A DNA stretch of 64,000 bases from Vibrio japonicus (lineage in GTDB: Bacteria; Pseudomonadota; Gammaproteobacteria; Enterobacterales; Vibrionaceae), in NCBI RefSeq assembly GCF_024582835.1, contig NZ_CP102097.1, forward strand, positions 868,001 to 932,000. The letters are read 5' to 3'. The translations under genes and the position numbers were made by a program. Numbering within the stretch: the stretch's first letter is position 1; each line of letters begins with the position of its first letter. The notes beneath the pieces are model-generated. The model did not search any database, was not told the origin of the DNA, and worked only from the letters and a program-made list of their open reading frames with translations. Shown piece by piece: positions 45,264 to 54,090 of the stretch.

Positions 45264-45992
45264 ATGTTCGCTGAATGGATCTCTACTGAAGCATTGATTG
45301 CTGCGTTGTTAGTCTTTCTCGGTTCGTTTGTTCAAACCGCGATTGGCTTTGGTTTAGCTGTTGTGGCCGCGCCTTTATTGTTTTTGATTTCGCCCGACTA
45401 CGTGCCTGCGCCAATCTGTTTGTTGGCACTATTTATTTCGTTGCTAAACGCGTTGAAACACAGAGATAGCGTAGAGATCGGTGGCCTGAAAATGGCATTG
45501 ATTGGGAGAGTTCCAGGATCGTTGGCTGGTGGCGTGTTGTTAGTCATGGTATCAACTGACATGCTGGCATTATGGTTAGGGGGATTGGTGTTGTTTGCAG
45601 TGGCGGTGAGCCTATTGCCGTTTCGTATTGAGCCAACGCCAATGCGCATGACGGTAGCGGGTTTCTTTTCAGGGTTCTTTGGTACCAGCTCATCGATTGG
45701 TGGTCCGCCGATGGCTTTGCTGCTCCAGCATCAAGAAGCCAACCAACTACGGGGTAATCTCTCGGCCTTCTTTGTTTTTAGTTCACTGATTTCGCTGATT
45801 ATTCAGATTCCAGCTGGGTTTCTAACCTGGCATCATGTCTGGATTACGATTCCACTCTTTCCTGCCTCTTGGTTAGGCTATAAGTTAGCGCGACTCACTA
45901 CGCATTCACTGCCTAAAGAACAGATACGTATGGGAGCGCTTTTGTTGTGTACGGTGAGTGGCGTGACGGCTGTTTGGAAAGGGTTAATGTAA
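45264..45992 (+). CDS. TauE/SafE-family membrane exporter
   Basis: This 242-residue membrane protein has about eight hydrophobic segments and the family repeats GSFVQTAIGFGLAVVAAPLLFLI and GFFSGFFGTSSSIGGPPMALLL. TauE/SafE members move sulfite, sulfoacetate or related organic anions. No sulfur genes lie nearby, so the substrate is unknown. It diverges from norR. Confidence 0.88.
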   Translation: MFAEWISTEALIAALLVFLGSFVQTAIGFGLAVVAAPLLFLISPDYVPAPICLLALFISLLNALKHRDSVEIGGLKMALIGRVPGSLAGGVLLVMVSTDMLALWLGGLVLFAVAVSLLPFRIEPTPMRMTVAGFFSGFFGTSSSIGGPPMALLLQHQEANQLRGNLSAFFVFSSLISLIIQIPAGFLTWHHVWITIPLFPASWLGYKLARLTTHSLPKEQIRMGALLLCTVSGVTAVWKGLM

Positions 45993-46056
45993 ACTGCTCC
46001 TCAAATTTAAAATGTTCATCTTATGTTTAGTATTCATCTCGGGTTAAGGAAAACAC

Positions 46057-46359
46057 ATGATACTGGAAGTGGCGATATTGGATGTGAAACCAGGCTTGGA
46101 ACAAGAATTTGAACAGAGTTTTGCTAAAGCGCAAAGGATCATCGCCTCGATGAAAGGGTATGTGTCCCATCAACTGCAACATTGTATTGAAACACCAAGC
46201 CGCTATATTTTGTTGGTAAACTGGGAAACGCTAGCCGACCATGAACAAGGTTTTAGACAGTCGGCAGAATATCAGGAATGGAAAGCGCTTTTGCATCATT
46301 TTTATGATCCATTTCCAACTGTAGAGCATTACGAACCGGTCTACAGTGAAATGAGTTAA
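46057..46359 (+). CDS. Antibiotic-biosynthesis-monooxygenase (ABM) domain protein
   Basis: This 100-residue protein is a single dimeric ferredoxin-like ABM domain: MILEVAILDVKPGLEQEFEQSFAKAQRIIASMKGYVSHQLQ and RYILLVNWETLADHEQGFRQS. Members include quinol monooxygenases and many of unknown role. AAGG precedes ATG 46057. The YccF-type gene follows after 11 bases, so they may be cotranscribed. Confidence 0.85.
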   Translation: MILEVAILDVKPGLEQEFEQSFAKAQRIIASMKGYVSHQLQHCIETPSRYILLVNWETLADHEQGFRQSAEYQEWKALLHHFYDPFPTVEHYEPVYSEMS

Positions 46360-46370
46360 GGAGTAGTAAA

Positions 46371-46799
46371 GTGTTAAGAATACTCGGAAATATTATTTGG
46401 TTTTTATGTGGTGGCGTTGTGATGGGGCTGATGTGGTGGCTTTTTGGGCTGCTTGCGTTTATCAGTATCGTCGGTATTCCTTGGGGACGTGCTTGTTTTG
46501 TCATGGGTAACTTTTCGTTCTTCCCGTTTGGTCAAGAGGTGATTGAGCGCGATGAACTGACCCGTCGTAAAGATATTGGCACGGGTGCGCTAGGATTCAT
46601 TGGTAACGTGATTTGGTTCCTGTTCGCGGGGATTTGGCTAGCTATCGGTCACATCTGCTCTGCGGTGGCGTGTTTTATCACCATCATCGGTATTCCGTTC
46701 GCGCTTCAGCATCTGAAACTGGCGTATATATCGTTAGCACCGATTGGTAAAGCGGTGGTGTCTAAAGAAGAAGCGGCGATGGCGCGTTACCCACGCTAA
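46371..46799 (+). CDS. YccF-domain inner-membrane protein
   Basis: This 142-residue membrane protein has two copies of the YccF repeat: IIWFLCGGVVMGLMWWLFGLLAFISIVGIPWGRACF and VIWFLFAGIWLAIGHICSAVACFITIIGIPFALQ. E. coli YccF is about the same length and has no clear role. It starts with GTG 46371 behind AAGGAG. A strong terminator follows. Confidence 0.88.
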   Translation: MLRILGNIIWFLCGGVVMGLMWWLFGLLAFISIVGIPWGRACFVMGNFSFFPFGQEVIERDELTRRKDIGTGALGFIGNVIWFLFAGIWLAIGHICSAVACFITIIGIPFALQHLKLAYISLAPIGKAVVSKEEAAMARYPR

Positions 46800-46826
46800 T
46801 CGAAATCAATCAAATTAAAACCAATA

Positions 46827-46851
46827 AAAAAGCCCCGCGTCGGGGCTTTTT
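46827..46851. terminator. Bidirectional rho-independent terminator
   Basis: AAAAAGCCCCG at 46827-46837 pairs perfectly with CGGGGCTTTTT at 46841-46851. It lies between the YccF-type gene and the convergent binding-protein gene. Confidence 0.9.
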
Positions 46852-46872
46852 GCTGTCTTAACAAACGGATAA

Positions 46873-47646
46873 TTACAGCTTTTCACCATAGATATCGAAC
46901 GAGAAGTACTTACTTGCGATTTTGTCGTAAGTACCGTTAGCGCGAATCGCTTCGATGGCTTGATTGAATTTTTCAGCTAGCTCTTTGTCTTTCTTTCTCA
47001 GCGCTAGTGCAGTACCTTCACCGATGTAGGCTTTGTCTGTGACCGCTTCGCCCACAAACTCAAAACCTTGACCGATTTCTTTATCTAAGAATGCCAGTGC
47101 CAGTTGGTCAGAGTTACCGAAAGTGACGTCCAGACGACCATTTTGCATATCAATGTACACTTCATCCTGACCAGAGTAACGTTTGATTTCCGCAACATCG
47201 CCGTACATGTCAGTTACGTAGCGATCATGGATAGTACCGGTTTGAACGCCAATCACTTTGTCTTTCAGACCTTCTTTACTGATTGTGATCGGCTGATTGC
47301 CGTTTGCTACGAAGCGTGCAGGGGTTTGGTAGTATTTGTTCGTAAATAGTACGCGCTTTTTACGGTCTTCAGTGATACGCATAGACGCCATGATGACATC
47401 GGATTTACGAGCCATCAGAGCAGGAATTAATGAATCCCAGCTTTGAGAGACCCAGCTACACTCCAATTTTGCTTCTTCACAAAGTGCGTCTGCAATCTCG
47501 ATGTCGAAACCAGCAGGATTTCCGCTAGCATCCATGTAATTAAACGGCGGATAGGTAAAATCAGAAGCCAGTCTTACTGATTTTGCCATTGTTGGGGCAG
47601 CGAGAAGAATGGTCGAACAAGCCAATACGCTTAGTAGTTTTTTCAT
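46873..47646 (-). CDS. Periplasmic amino-acid-binding protein (HisJ/ArgT-like)
   Basis: This 257-residue protein has a signal peptide (about residues 1-21, ending PTMA). It then shows the basic amino-acid binding pattern: VRLASDFTYPPFNYMDASGNPAGFDIEIADALCEEAK, SWDSLIPALMARKSDVIMASMRITEDRKKRVLFTNKYY and GVQTGTIHDRY. It is like HisJ and ArgT, which bind histidine, arginine or lysine. No permease or ATPase gene is nearby, so it must use a transporter encoded elsewhere or act as a sensor. It lies 14 bases after a HisC-like gene. Confidence 0.88.
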   Translation of the reverse strand: MKKLLSVLACSTILLAAPTMAKSVRLASDFTYPPFNYMDASGNPAGFDIEIADALCEEAKLECSWVSQSWDSLIPALMARKSDVIMASMRITEDRKKRVLFTNKYYQTPARFVANGNQPITISKEGLKDKVIGVQTGTIHDRYVTDMYGDVAEIKRYSGQDEVYIDMQNGRLDVTFGNSDQLALAFLDKEIGQGFEFVGEAVTDKAYIGEGTALALRKKDKELAEKFNQAIEAIRANGTYDKIASKYFSFDIYGEKL

Positions 47647-47660
47647 AGTAAGTCCCTTAT

Positions 47661-48746
47661 TTACTTCGATGTTGTCTGCGATTTGGTGTAGTTACAAATA
47701 GTTTGAGCAACTTCCTGCATGCTCTGTTCTGAGCCGATGGTGATACGAACACAGTGTTTCAGGCTAGGCTCATGAGCCTGATTGCGCGTCACAATTCCTT
47801 GTTCTGCTAAATAACTAAACAGATCAACATCCGCGTGTGTACGAATTAAAACAAAGTTTGTTGCAGAAGGGTAGATGGTTTCTATCCAAGGCAATTCTTT
47901 AATGTTACTGATAAAGCGCTCTTTGGTTTCGACCAGTGTTTGAGTGCTTGCTGCGACTTTCTCAAGCCCTTGCTCGCTCAATGCCTTAAGGACGATTTCT
48001 GCGGAGCTGTCTGGCATTGGATAAGGAGGGATCAGTTTCATCACATAATCCATCACTTCTTGAGCTGCCACAATGAAACCACATCTCACCGCTGCCAAAC
48101 CAAATGCTTTTGATAACGTACGAATCACAACAAGATTTGGGTATTGGTCGATTAAACCAACCACATTTTGCGCCAGTTCGAACTCGATATACGCTTCGTC
48201 AACAACAACTAACGCGTCTTGCTGAGTTTGCTCTAAGATAGCCACAATCTGTTCTTTTTTAAGCAATTGACCCGTTGGGTTATTGGGTGAGCAAAGGAAA
48301 ACAAGATTCGCTTGCTTCGCCGCCTTGACGACACCATCCACATCTAACGAGAAATCCGGTGACTGCAGTGGGACATCAATGGTTTCTACCGCCAATGATT
48401 CCGCGCAAAATTCATACATAGCGTACGTAGGGGTGCAGATGGCAATACTGTCCGAGCCAGGTTTACAAAAAGTACGAATGAGCAGATCAATCGCTTCATC
48501 GGCACCACGAACCGCCACGACGGGTTGCTCTGTTTGGCAGTACGCTTGATAAGCGCTTGCGATTTCATGCGGTAGGAAGTCAGGGTAGCGATTGTAATCT
48601 GACTGTTGCTCACTGAACTCAATGGATTGTTCGAGTTCGTTCGCGTTGAGCCACAGTCGACCTGAACCGCCAATACGGCGTGCAGATTGGTAAGGTATTA
48701 ATTTTTTTATGCTCTCAGGCGCTAATTTGTCTGCAATTGAACCCAT
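47661..48746 (-). CDS. hisC: HisC-like aminotransferase outside a his operon
   Basis: This 361-residue class I/II aminotransferase follows E. coli HisC closely in IKKLIPYQSARRIGGSGRLWLNANE, VRGADEAIDLLIRTFC, FLCSPNNPTGQLL and VVDEAYIEF. The PLP lysine is in RTLSKAFGLAAVRCGF. It would transfer an amino group to histidinol phosphate or to a similar amino acid. No other his genes are present. It forms an operon with the solo amino-acid-binding protein and faces a LysR gene, which suggests a catabolic or specialised role rather than histidine synthesis. Confidence 0.85.
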   Translation of the reverse strand: MGSIADKLAPESIKKLIPYQSARRIGGSGRLWLNANELEQSIEFSEQQSDYNRYPDFLPHEIASAYQAYCQTEQPVVAVRGADEAIDLLIRTFCKPGSDSIAICTPTYAMYEFCAESLAVETIDVPLQSPDFSLDVDGVVKAAKQANLVFLCSPNNPTGQLLKKEQIVAILEQTQQDALVVVDEAYIEFELAQNVVGLIDQYPNLVVIRTLSKAFGLAAVRCGFIVAAQEVMDYVMKLIPPYPMPDSSAEIVLKALSEQGLEKVAASTQTLVETKERFISNIKELPWIETIYPSATNFVLIRTHADVDLFSYLAEQGIVTRNQAHEPSLKHCVRITIGSEQSMQEVAQTICNYTKSQTTSK

Positions 48747-48901
48747 TGTAAATCCTTATGTGTGACTTATAAATCGACATAGATGAAATAAAATTCATCT
48801 TTAACGGGACTAGTTGTTAATTTAGTCAAAATGGGTTTAATAATGAATCGAAAATAAGACATAATAGCCATGCAAAAATAACATGGCTTAGTGGTGTAAG
48901 A

Positions 48902-49804
48902 ATGAACAGTCGATTGCCTTCTACAAAAAACTTACAAGCGTTCTTAGCGACTGCTGAACACTTGAATTTTACGCACGCAGCGGAAAAGCTAAATATGACG
49001 CAGGGGGCGATCAGTCGTCAGATACAGGCTTTGGAGTCGATCATCGGCGCGACGCTGTTTTACCGCCAAGCAAGAGGGCTGTCGCTAACGCCTGAAGGCG
49101 ACAAGTTCGTCCCGAAAGCGGAAGACATAATAAAGCGCTTACAAATTGCTGTGAGAGAGGTTTCCGAAGGCGCCAATCGTATTAAGCTCAATGCGCCTAG
49201 CTGCGTTACAAGTTGGATTTTGGCGCGGATTGCTAGTTTTCAGCAAGCATACCCTGAAATTAATGTTGAACTCACTTCTACGACCAAGCATCAAGCGATT
49301 CCTAATTTTGATAGCTTTGATCTTGTCGTGATGTATGGCAAACCTGCAAAATCTAAAAGCATTCGTCAGGCTCTGCTATTTGAAGAAAAATTAGCGCCGA
49401 TCTGTTCACCTGAGCTATGGGCTAAGCAAACGTCAAGGAGCAACAGAACCGATCAGCGTTTACTGGATCTGTTTACGTGGTTACATGCTAACCAAGAGCA
49501 ATCGGACTGGAAGCTTTGGTTAAACGAATGTGGGTTGGCAGACCTTAGAGGAAAAACTAATCAGACGTTTGCTACGCTCGATCAAGCGATGAATGCGGCG
49601 CAGCTGGGGTATGGTATCGCGATTGGGGATTTGACCTTAGCCGAACAAGATTTGAAGCTAAAACGCGTTATCCAGCCATTTGATGAAGTGGTGTCGTCGG
49701 GCAATGGGTACTACTTGATGTCACATAGCGATAATGACAATGCAACCATTTCAAATCTCGTAGACTGGCTGACTTCAACCGAGCACCAAAGCAAGTTTGT
49801 GTAA
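48902..49804 (+). CDS. LysR-family regulator facing the HisC-like gene
   Basis: This 300-residue regulator has the HTH LQAFLATAEHLNFTHAAEKLNMTQGAISRQIQALESIIGATLFYRQ and an effector domain with SCVTSWILARIASFQQAYPEINVEL. It resembles GcvA/AmpR-type members. It diverges from the HisC-like gene across 155 bases, the usual layout for a LysR regulator and its target. The effector is unknown. Confidence 0.88.
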   Translation: MNSRLPSTKNLQAFLATAEHLNFTHAAEKLNMTQGAISRQIQALESIIGATLFYRQARGLSLTPEGDKFVPKAEDIIKRLQIAVREVSEGANRIKLNAPSCVTSWILARIASFQQAYPEINVELTSTTKHQAIPNFDSFDLVVMYGKPAKSKSIRQALLFEEKLAPICSPELWAKQTSRSNRTDQRLLDLFTWLHANQEQSDWKLWLNECGLADLRGKTNQTFATLDQAMNAAQLGYGIAIGDLTLAEQDLKLKRVIQPFDEVVSSGNGYYLMSHSDNDNATISNLVDWLTSTEHQSKFV

Positions 49805-49951
49805 AGCTTTAGTAAGCTTTGATGCCATACTCAAGTGTTTTGGTGGTAATACGTTATCAAGTTGGTCGATCGCTTCCGGGAATACTTCGATGAGTTCAAA
49901 CTGATGCGCTTGGTCGATGGACCTAATCTGCTCGCGCTCTTTGTCTGACAT
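49775..49951 (-). CDS. Possible small protein, 58 residues
   Basis: An open frame on the minus strand reads MSDKEREQIRSIDQAHQFEL at its start and then a charged, helix-prone sequence with AIDQLDNVLPPKHLSMASKL. It overlaps the 3' end of the LysR gene by 30 bases. A weak GGAA lies before the ATG. I recognise no family. The rest of the 49805-50110 gap has only small hairpins, such as GCCTG at 49980 with CAGGC ending at 49994. Confidence 0.35.
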   Translation of the reverse strand: MSDKEREQIRSIDQAHQFELIEVFPEAIDQLDNVLPPKHLSMASKLTKALHKLALVLG

Positions 49952-50084
49952 AACTTGTTCCAGAAAGTGGTGTGACTCGGCCTGTTAGCCAGGCACATAT
50001 AAGTCATCTGATATTTCTACTGTTCAGGCTAATTAGCATTGATTCAAGACAAGTCGCCGCTAAATGTAAGATATGCCAATAAAG

Positions 50085-50106
50085 AAGGGCATTTTTCAAT
50101 GCCTTT
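50085..50106 (-). terminator. Terminator after nagA
   Basis: GGCATT at 50088-50093 pairs with AATGCC at 50098-50103, with flanking A/T pairs. On the minus strand it is followed by a T-rich stretch. It ends the nanE-nanK-nagA transcript. Confidence 0.6.
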
Positions 50107-50110
50107 GGAT

Positions 50111-51244
50111 TTAAAACAGTTTTCCGTCAACCAATACACCAGTGGTTTGATAATCTGCGTTGAGGATGGTTGCGGCGGCGGTCATACCCGGTCGTAGCAA
50201 CCCTAAGTTGTGGCAAGCGAGAGCTTGGGCTGGGTAGGTTGACGCCATGCGCAGCGCTTCTTCTTCTGCGAATCCCCACGCGATAAGGTTTGCGATGGAT
50301 TGATCCATGCCAATGTGTGCACCAGCAAGACTGCCTCGGCTGTTCACCAGTTTGTTGTCTTTGACGGAGATTACCTCGCCATCTAGCACAAAACTGTTGT
50401 TTTCACTGCCTACCGACGCCATTGCATCAGTAACAACAAGCAGCTTACCTTTTGGCTTAATTTTACTGGCAATATGCACGCTATCAGGGTGAACATGGAT
50501 GCCATCGGTGATGATAGAGCACCACGCGTGGTCGGTTTTTAGCGCTGCGCCAACAGTGCCGGGTTCGCGCCCTTCTAATGGGGACATGGCATTAAACAAA
50601 TGAGTGAAGCCATCAACAAGCGAGAGCTTTTGCTCCGTAAGTTGCGCGATTTGTGCGTTACTGTGGCCACATGAAAGTGTCACGCCCACTTGTTTCAGGT
50701 ATTCCAGAGCCGAAACGTCGATTTTTTCTAGTGCTGCCGTCACAAGCACTTTGCCTTCTTTCGGCCACGGGAACTGCGCAAGTTGTTCTGCAGTAGGTGC
50801 ATAAAACAGGCTAGCGTTGTGCGCACCTTTCTTATCTACGTTAAGCCATGGGCCTTCGAGATGGACCCCGAGGACGCCGGGAATATGTTGCTGTTTGGCT
50901 TGCTGGAGAGAACTGAGTGCTTGGCTGAGATCTTCTGGAGTGGAGCTGATTAAGGTTGGCAATAAGTAAGCTGTACCATGGGCGCGGTGCGCTTCACAAA
51001 TCGTACCCATTGCTGCAGCAGAGATGTCGCTATTAAACATCACGCCACCTCCGCCGTTAACTTGCAGGTCGATAAAACCCGGTGCGATCAATGCACCTTC
51101 AAAGTGTTGATGTTCGATGTTCGGCGGCAACTTTTCTAACGGTACAATGCTGATTATCGTTTGACCCTCCCACACTAATGCAGAATCTTGATAGTAAGTA
51201 TGTCCATCAAAAAGGCGAGTTGCAGAAACGGCTCTTAGTGTCAT
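50111..51244 (-). CDS. nagA: N-acetylglucosamine-6-phosphate deacetylase
   Basis: This 377-residue amidohydrolase has APGFIDLQVNGGGG near residue 53, HLEGPW with the metal Glu, SCGHSNA and GFTHLFNAM with metal His residues, and TDAMASVG with the catalytic Asp. It removes acetate from GlcNAc-6-phosphate, the product of NanE, leading to glucosamine-6-phosphate. It is the third gene of nanE-nanK-nagA. Confidence 0.95.
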   Translation of the reverse strand: MTLRAVSATRLFDGHTYYQDSALVWEGQTIISIVPLEKLPPNIEHQHFEGALIAPGFIDLQVNGGGGVMFNSDISAAAMGTICEAHRAHGTAYLLPTLISSTPEDLSQALSSLQQAKQQHIPGVLGVHLEGPWLNVDKKGAHNASLFYAPTAEQLAQFPWPKEGKVLVTAALEKIDVSALEYLKQVGVTLSCGHSNAQIAQLTEQKLSLVDGFTHLFNAMSPLEGREPGTVGAALKTDHAWCSIITDGIHVHPDSVHIASKIKPKGKLLVVTDAMASVGSENNSFVLDGEVISVKDNKLVNSRGSLAGAHIGMDQSIANLIAWGFAEEEALRMASTYPAQALACHNLGLLRPGMTAAATILNADYQTTGVLVDGKLF

Positions 51245-51247
51245 AAG

Positions 51248-52111
51248 TTATTCCTTAAACTGGAAAGCAGCGCCGAGCAAACAAGCATCATAATCACCTT
51301 TAGCGGCAATAACCGGAACTCTAAATACTGCTGGGCGGCGAGTTATCTCTTGGTTTACTTTTTTAAGATAGTCTGTGGCTAATCCTACACCACCACCTAA
51401 TACAATGATGTCTAAATCCAATGCGGCTTTAAGATTGCAACACAGCGTTGCGATTGCATTGGCGCTATTCTGAATCAGACTATTGGCCTGTTCATTTTGT
51501 TCAGCGATACGGAACAGTTCGATATTCGAAATCGGCGGGTTAAAAATGAGACTGCTGGCGCGTTGAATGGCGGTGCCAGAAGCGATCGACTCAACACAAC
51601 CCATTTGACCACAGCCGCACGCGGGCCCATTGGCGTCGATAGACATATGGCCGATGTGTCCAGCTAACCCAGACTTACCGCTATGAAGGTTACCGTCAAT
51701 AATGATCCCGCCTCCGACACCCGTCGAGACGGTGATAAACGCCATATTTTTTGCTGGAACGTCTAAGTTGAGATATTCAAACCAAGCCGCAGCTTGTGCG
51801 TCATTGAGTATTTTGATGGGTTTGGCCGTCAGTGTTTGTAGTACTTGAGCGAGCGGGAACGGAGTAGGAAAAGCCAGTGTATCTGGGTTGATCGCGCTGA
51901 TGCCCTCGTCGCTCACCAAGCCCGTGGTCGAGATGCCAATTTGAGCAACACTTTCAAGCCAGTCGTGGCAATGCTCAATAATGTGTTCGGCAAACTGCTC
52001 TGCGTTTTGCGCTGCTGGGGTTGGCAACTGACGGCGTTCGCGTATCTGCCCATGTTCAACTAATCCAAGGGCAATTTTCGTTCCGCCAATATCAATGGCT
52101 AAGGTCAACAT
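51248..52111 (-). CDS. nanK: N-acetylmannosamine kinase
   Basis: This 287-residue ROK-family kinase has the ATP motif DIGGTKIALGL near the N-terminus and the zinc-binding ACGCGQMGC segment. GHIGHMSID comes just before it, and VSTGVGGGIIIDG lies near residue 120. It phosphorylates ManNAc at position 6. It overlaps nanE by one base and lies 3 bases before nagA. Confidence 0.93.
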   Translation of the reverse strand: MLTLAIDIGGTKIALGLVEHGQIRERRQLPTPAAQNAEQFAEHIIEHCHDWLESVAQIGISTTGLVSDEGISAINPDTLAFPTPFPLAQVLQTLTAKPIKILNDAQAAAWFEYLNLDVPAKNMAFITVSTGVGGGIIIDGNLHSGKSGLAGHIGHMSIDANGPACGCGQMGCVESIASGTAIQRASSLIFNPPISNIELFRIAEQNEQANSLIQNSANAIATLCCNLKAALDLDIIVLGGGVGLATDYLKKVNQEITRRPAVFRVPVIAAKGDYDACLLGAAFQFKE

Positions 52112-52809
52112 TATCTGGCTCCTGCGGTTTGTGTCGCATGATTAAACCAATTGGTAACGACTTCCAAGCGAGTCAGTGCTGATCCAACCGTTACCGCAAC
52201 AGCGCCGTGTTGGATTGCCTGTGCTGCAAGTTCAGGTGTGTTGTATCGACCTTCTGCCATAGTAAAGAAACCTGCTTGAGAAAACTGTTCTACTAATATT
52301 AAGTCGGGCTCGGTTGGTTCGTCATCACCTACGTAACCAGAAAGAGTCGTGCCGATGATATCGACGCCAAAGTCACTTGCCCATTGACCGTCAGCGAAGC
52401 TAGAGCAATCAGCCATCGCAAAGCAACCAGAGGTTTTAATCGCGCTGGCGATGGTTTCGCGACTCTCTGGTCTAATTCGGTCGGTTGCGTCAAAGGCAAT
52501 AATGGTTGCACCCGCTGTGGCTAACGCTTCGACGTCGGTGGTGTAAGGAGTGATGCGCACCGGACTTTCCGTTAGGTCACGCTTCACGATGCCGATGATC
52601 GGTATAGTAACCGCACGGCTGACGGCGTTAACGTTATTAGCGCCTTCGATGCGAAGTGCACGCGCGCCTGCTTGCTCCGCAGCTTGTGCCATAGCAACGA
52701 TAATGTCTGTTTTATCGAGTGGACTCCCTGTCACTGGTTGAATAGATACCACGGTTTGTCCTTGCAAAGACTCTTTTAACTGATTGATATTATAAGTTTT
52801 TGTTTTCAC
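52111..52809 (-). CDS. nanE: N-acetylmannosamine-6-phosphate 2-epimerase
   Basis: This 232-residue TIM-barrel protein shows [50 protein letters not shown] and [14 protein letters not shown], all typical of NanE. It turns ManNAc-6-phosphate into GlcNAc-6-phosphate. It is the first gene of nanE-nanK-nagA and faces siaP across 247 bases. Confidence 0.95.
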   Translation of the reverse strand: MKTKTYNINQLKESLQGQTVVSIQPVTGSPLDKTDIIVAMAQAAEQAGARALRIEGANNVNAVSRAVTIPIIGIVKRDLTESPVRITPYTTDVEALATAGATIIAFDATDRIRPESRETIASAIKTSGCFAMADCSSFADGQWASDFGVDIIGTTLSGYVGDDEPTEPDLILVEQFSQAGFFTMAEGRYNTPELAAQAIQHGAVAVTVGSALTRLEVVTNWFNHATQTAGAR

Positions 52810-53056
52810 GCTTGGCCTCTCAATAAGACATATTGCCGCGGGTTTGAGCTAAATGGATAGACGATTTCATGGGGTGCTTTGACCGTTCTGAATCATCTAT
52901 CCTGCGAATTTTTGTCCGCGATCACATTTCGAAAAAAGTTGGTTTGAAAATAATCTTCGCCACAATAATAATTCATAACGAAGATTTTTTTCAAATAAAA
53001 TAAAAGATTTTTTCGGATTGAGTGAAATTAGGCAGAAATAACGAAAAGGGAAGACT
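52810..53056. promoter_or_regulatory. Divergent nanE/siaP control region
   Basis: A 17-bp inverted repeat with one mismatch lies here: TTTGAAAATAATCTTCG at 52943-52959 and CGAAGATTTTTTTCAAA at 52979-52995. It is the best candidate for the operator of the RpiR-type NanR encoded downstream. A CRP-like site with a perfect right half GATCACATTT lies at 52908-52929. Both would serve the two divergent nan transcripts. Confidence 0.55.
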
Positions 53057-54022
53057 ATGAAAGCCATGAACAAGATTACCCTCGCTATGCTAGTGCTTGG
53101 ATGTTCTGTTTCAGCGCAGGCTGCGACCACACTGAAAATGGGCATGCAGGCATCGGTAGGTTCTGTGGAATACACTTCAGCAAAAATGCTGGCAGATAAA
53201 GTAGAAGAACTGAGTAAAGGCGAGATCAAGATTGCGTTGTACCCTAGCGCTCAACTTGGTGATGACCGCGCGATGCTGCAACAACTGACCTACGGTGATC
53301 TGGATATTACTTACGCTGAGTTCGGTCGTATGGGGTTGTGGATCCCTCGTGCAGAGGCCGTCACTTTGCCTTACGTCGCGCGTGATTTCGACCATTTACG
53401 CCGTATGTTTGATTCCGATTTTGGTCAAAGTATTCGTGAAGAAATGCTGAGCAAATTCAACTGGCGTGCATTGGATACTTGGTACAACGGTACACGAGAA
53501 ACCACTTCTAACCGCCCTCTAAACAGCATTGAAGACTTCAAAGGTCTCAAGCTGCGTGTGCCAAACGCTAAGCCAAACCTTAACTATGCGAAACTTTCAG
53601 GTGCGTCGCCGACTCCGATGGCTTTCTCTGAAGTCTATCTAGCACTGCAAACGAACGCAGTTGATGGGCAGGAAAACCCGCTACCGACGATCAAAACCAT
53701 GAAGTTTTATGAGGTTCAGGCCAACCTAGCCATGACTAACCACATTGTTAACGATCAAATGGTGATCATCTCTGAGCCGACTTGGCAAAAACTGTCTGAC
53801 CAGGACAAACAACTGATCCAGCAAGCGGTTGAGTCTACGGGGCAGATACACACGGATGGCGTTAAGCAGCAAGAAGCAGAGTTAATCTCGTTCTTTGAAG
53901 AAGCAGGTGTCAATGTTACTTACCCTGAGCTAGCGCCGTTCCGTGAAGCGATGCAGCCACTTTACGCAGAATTTGAAGACAAAATCGGTCAGCCGATCGT
54001 GAAAAAACTCGCGGCTATGTAA
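53057..54022 (+). CDS. siaP: Sialic acid TRAP transporter, periplasmic binding protein
   Basis: This 321-residue DctP-type protein has a signal peptide (about residues 1-22, ending AQAA). It keeps the sialic-acid-binding pattern of SiaP: GLKLRVPNAKPNLNYAKLSGASPTPMAFSEVYLALQTNAVDGQENP, whose Arg pairs with the ligand carboxylate. TWYNGTRETTSNRP is also family-like. It delivers Neu5Ac to SiaQM with the sodium gradient. A stem-loop follows before siaQ. Confidence 0.94.
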   Translation: MKAMNKITLAMLVLGCSVSAQAATTLKMGMQASVGSVEYTSAKMLADKVEELSKGEIKIALYPSAQLGDDRAMLQQLTYGDLDITYAEFGRMGLWIPRAEAVTLPYVARDFDHLRRMFDSDFGQSIREEMLSKFNWRALDTWYNGTRETTSNRPLNSIEDFKGLKLRVPNAKPNLNYAKLSGASPTPMAFSEVYLALQTNAVDGQENPLPTIKTMKFYEVQANLAMTNHIVNDQMVIISEPTWQKLSDQDKQLIQQAVESTGQIHTDGVKQQEAELISFFEEAGVNVTYPELAPFREAMQPLYAEFEDKIGQPIVKKLAAM

Positions 54023-54055
54023 GCAAATTGACTCTAAGTTAATTTCCAATATTCC

Positions 54056-54078
54056 GGCTGGCCTGATTTTGGCCAGCC
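54056..54078 (+). other. Intra-operon stem-loop after siaP
   Basis: GGCTGGCC at 54056-54063 pairs perfectly with GGCCAGCC at 54071-54078. There is no T-run. It ends 12 bases before the siaQ start and probably favours siaP mRNA over the membrane-subunit part. Confidence 0.6.
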
Positions 54079-54090
54079 TTGGAGCTCAAG

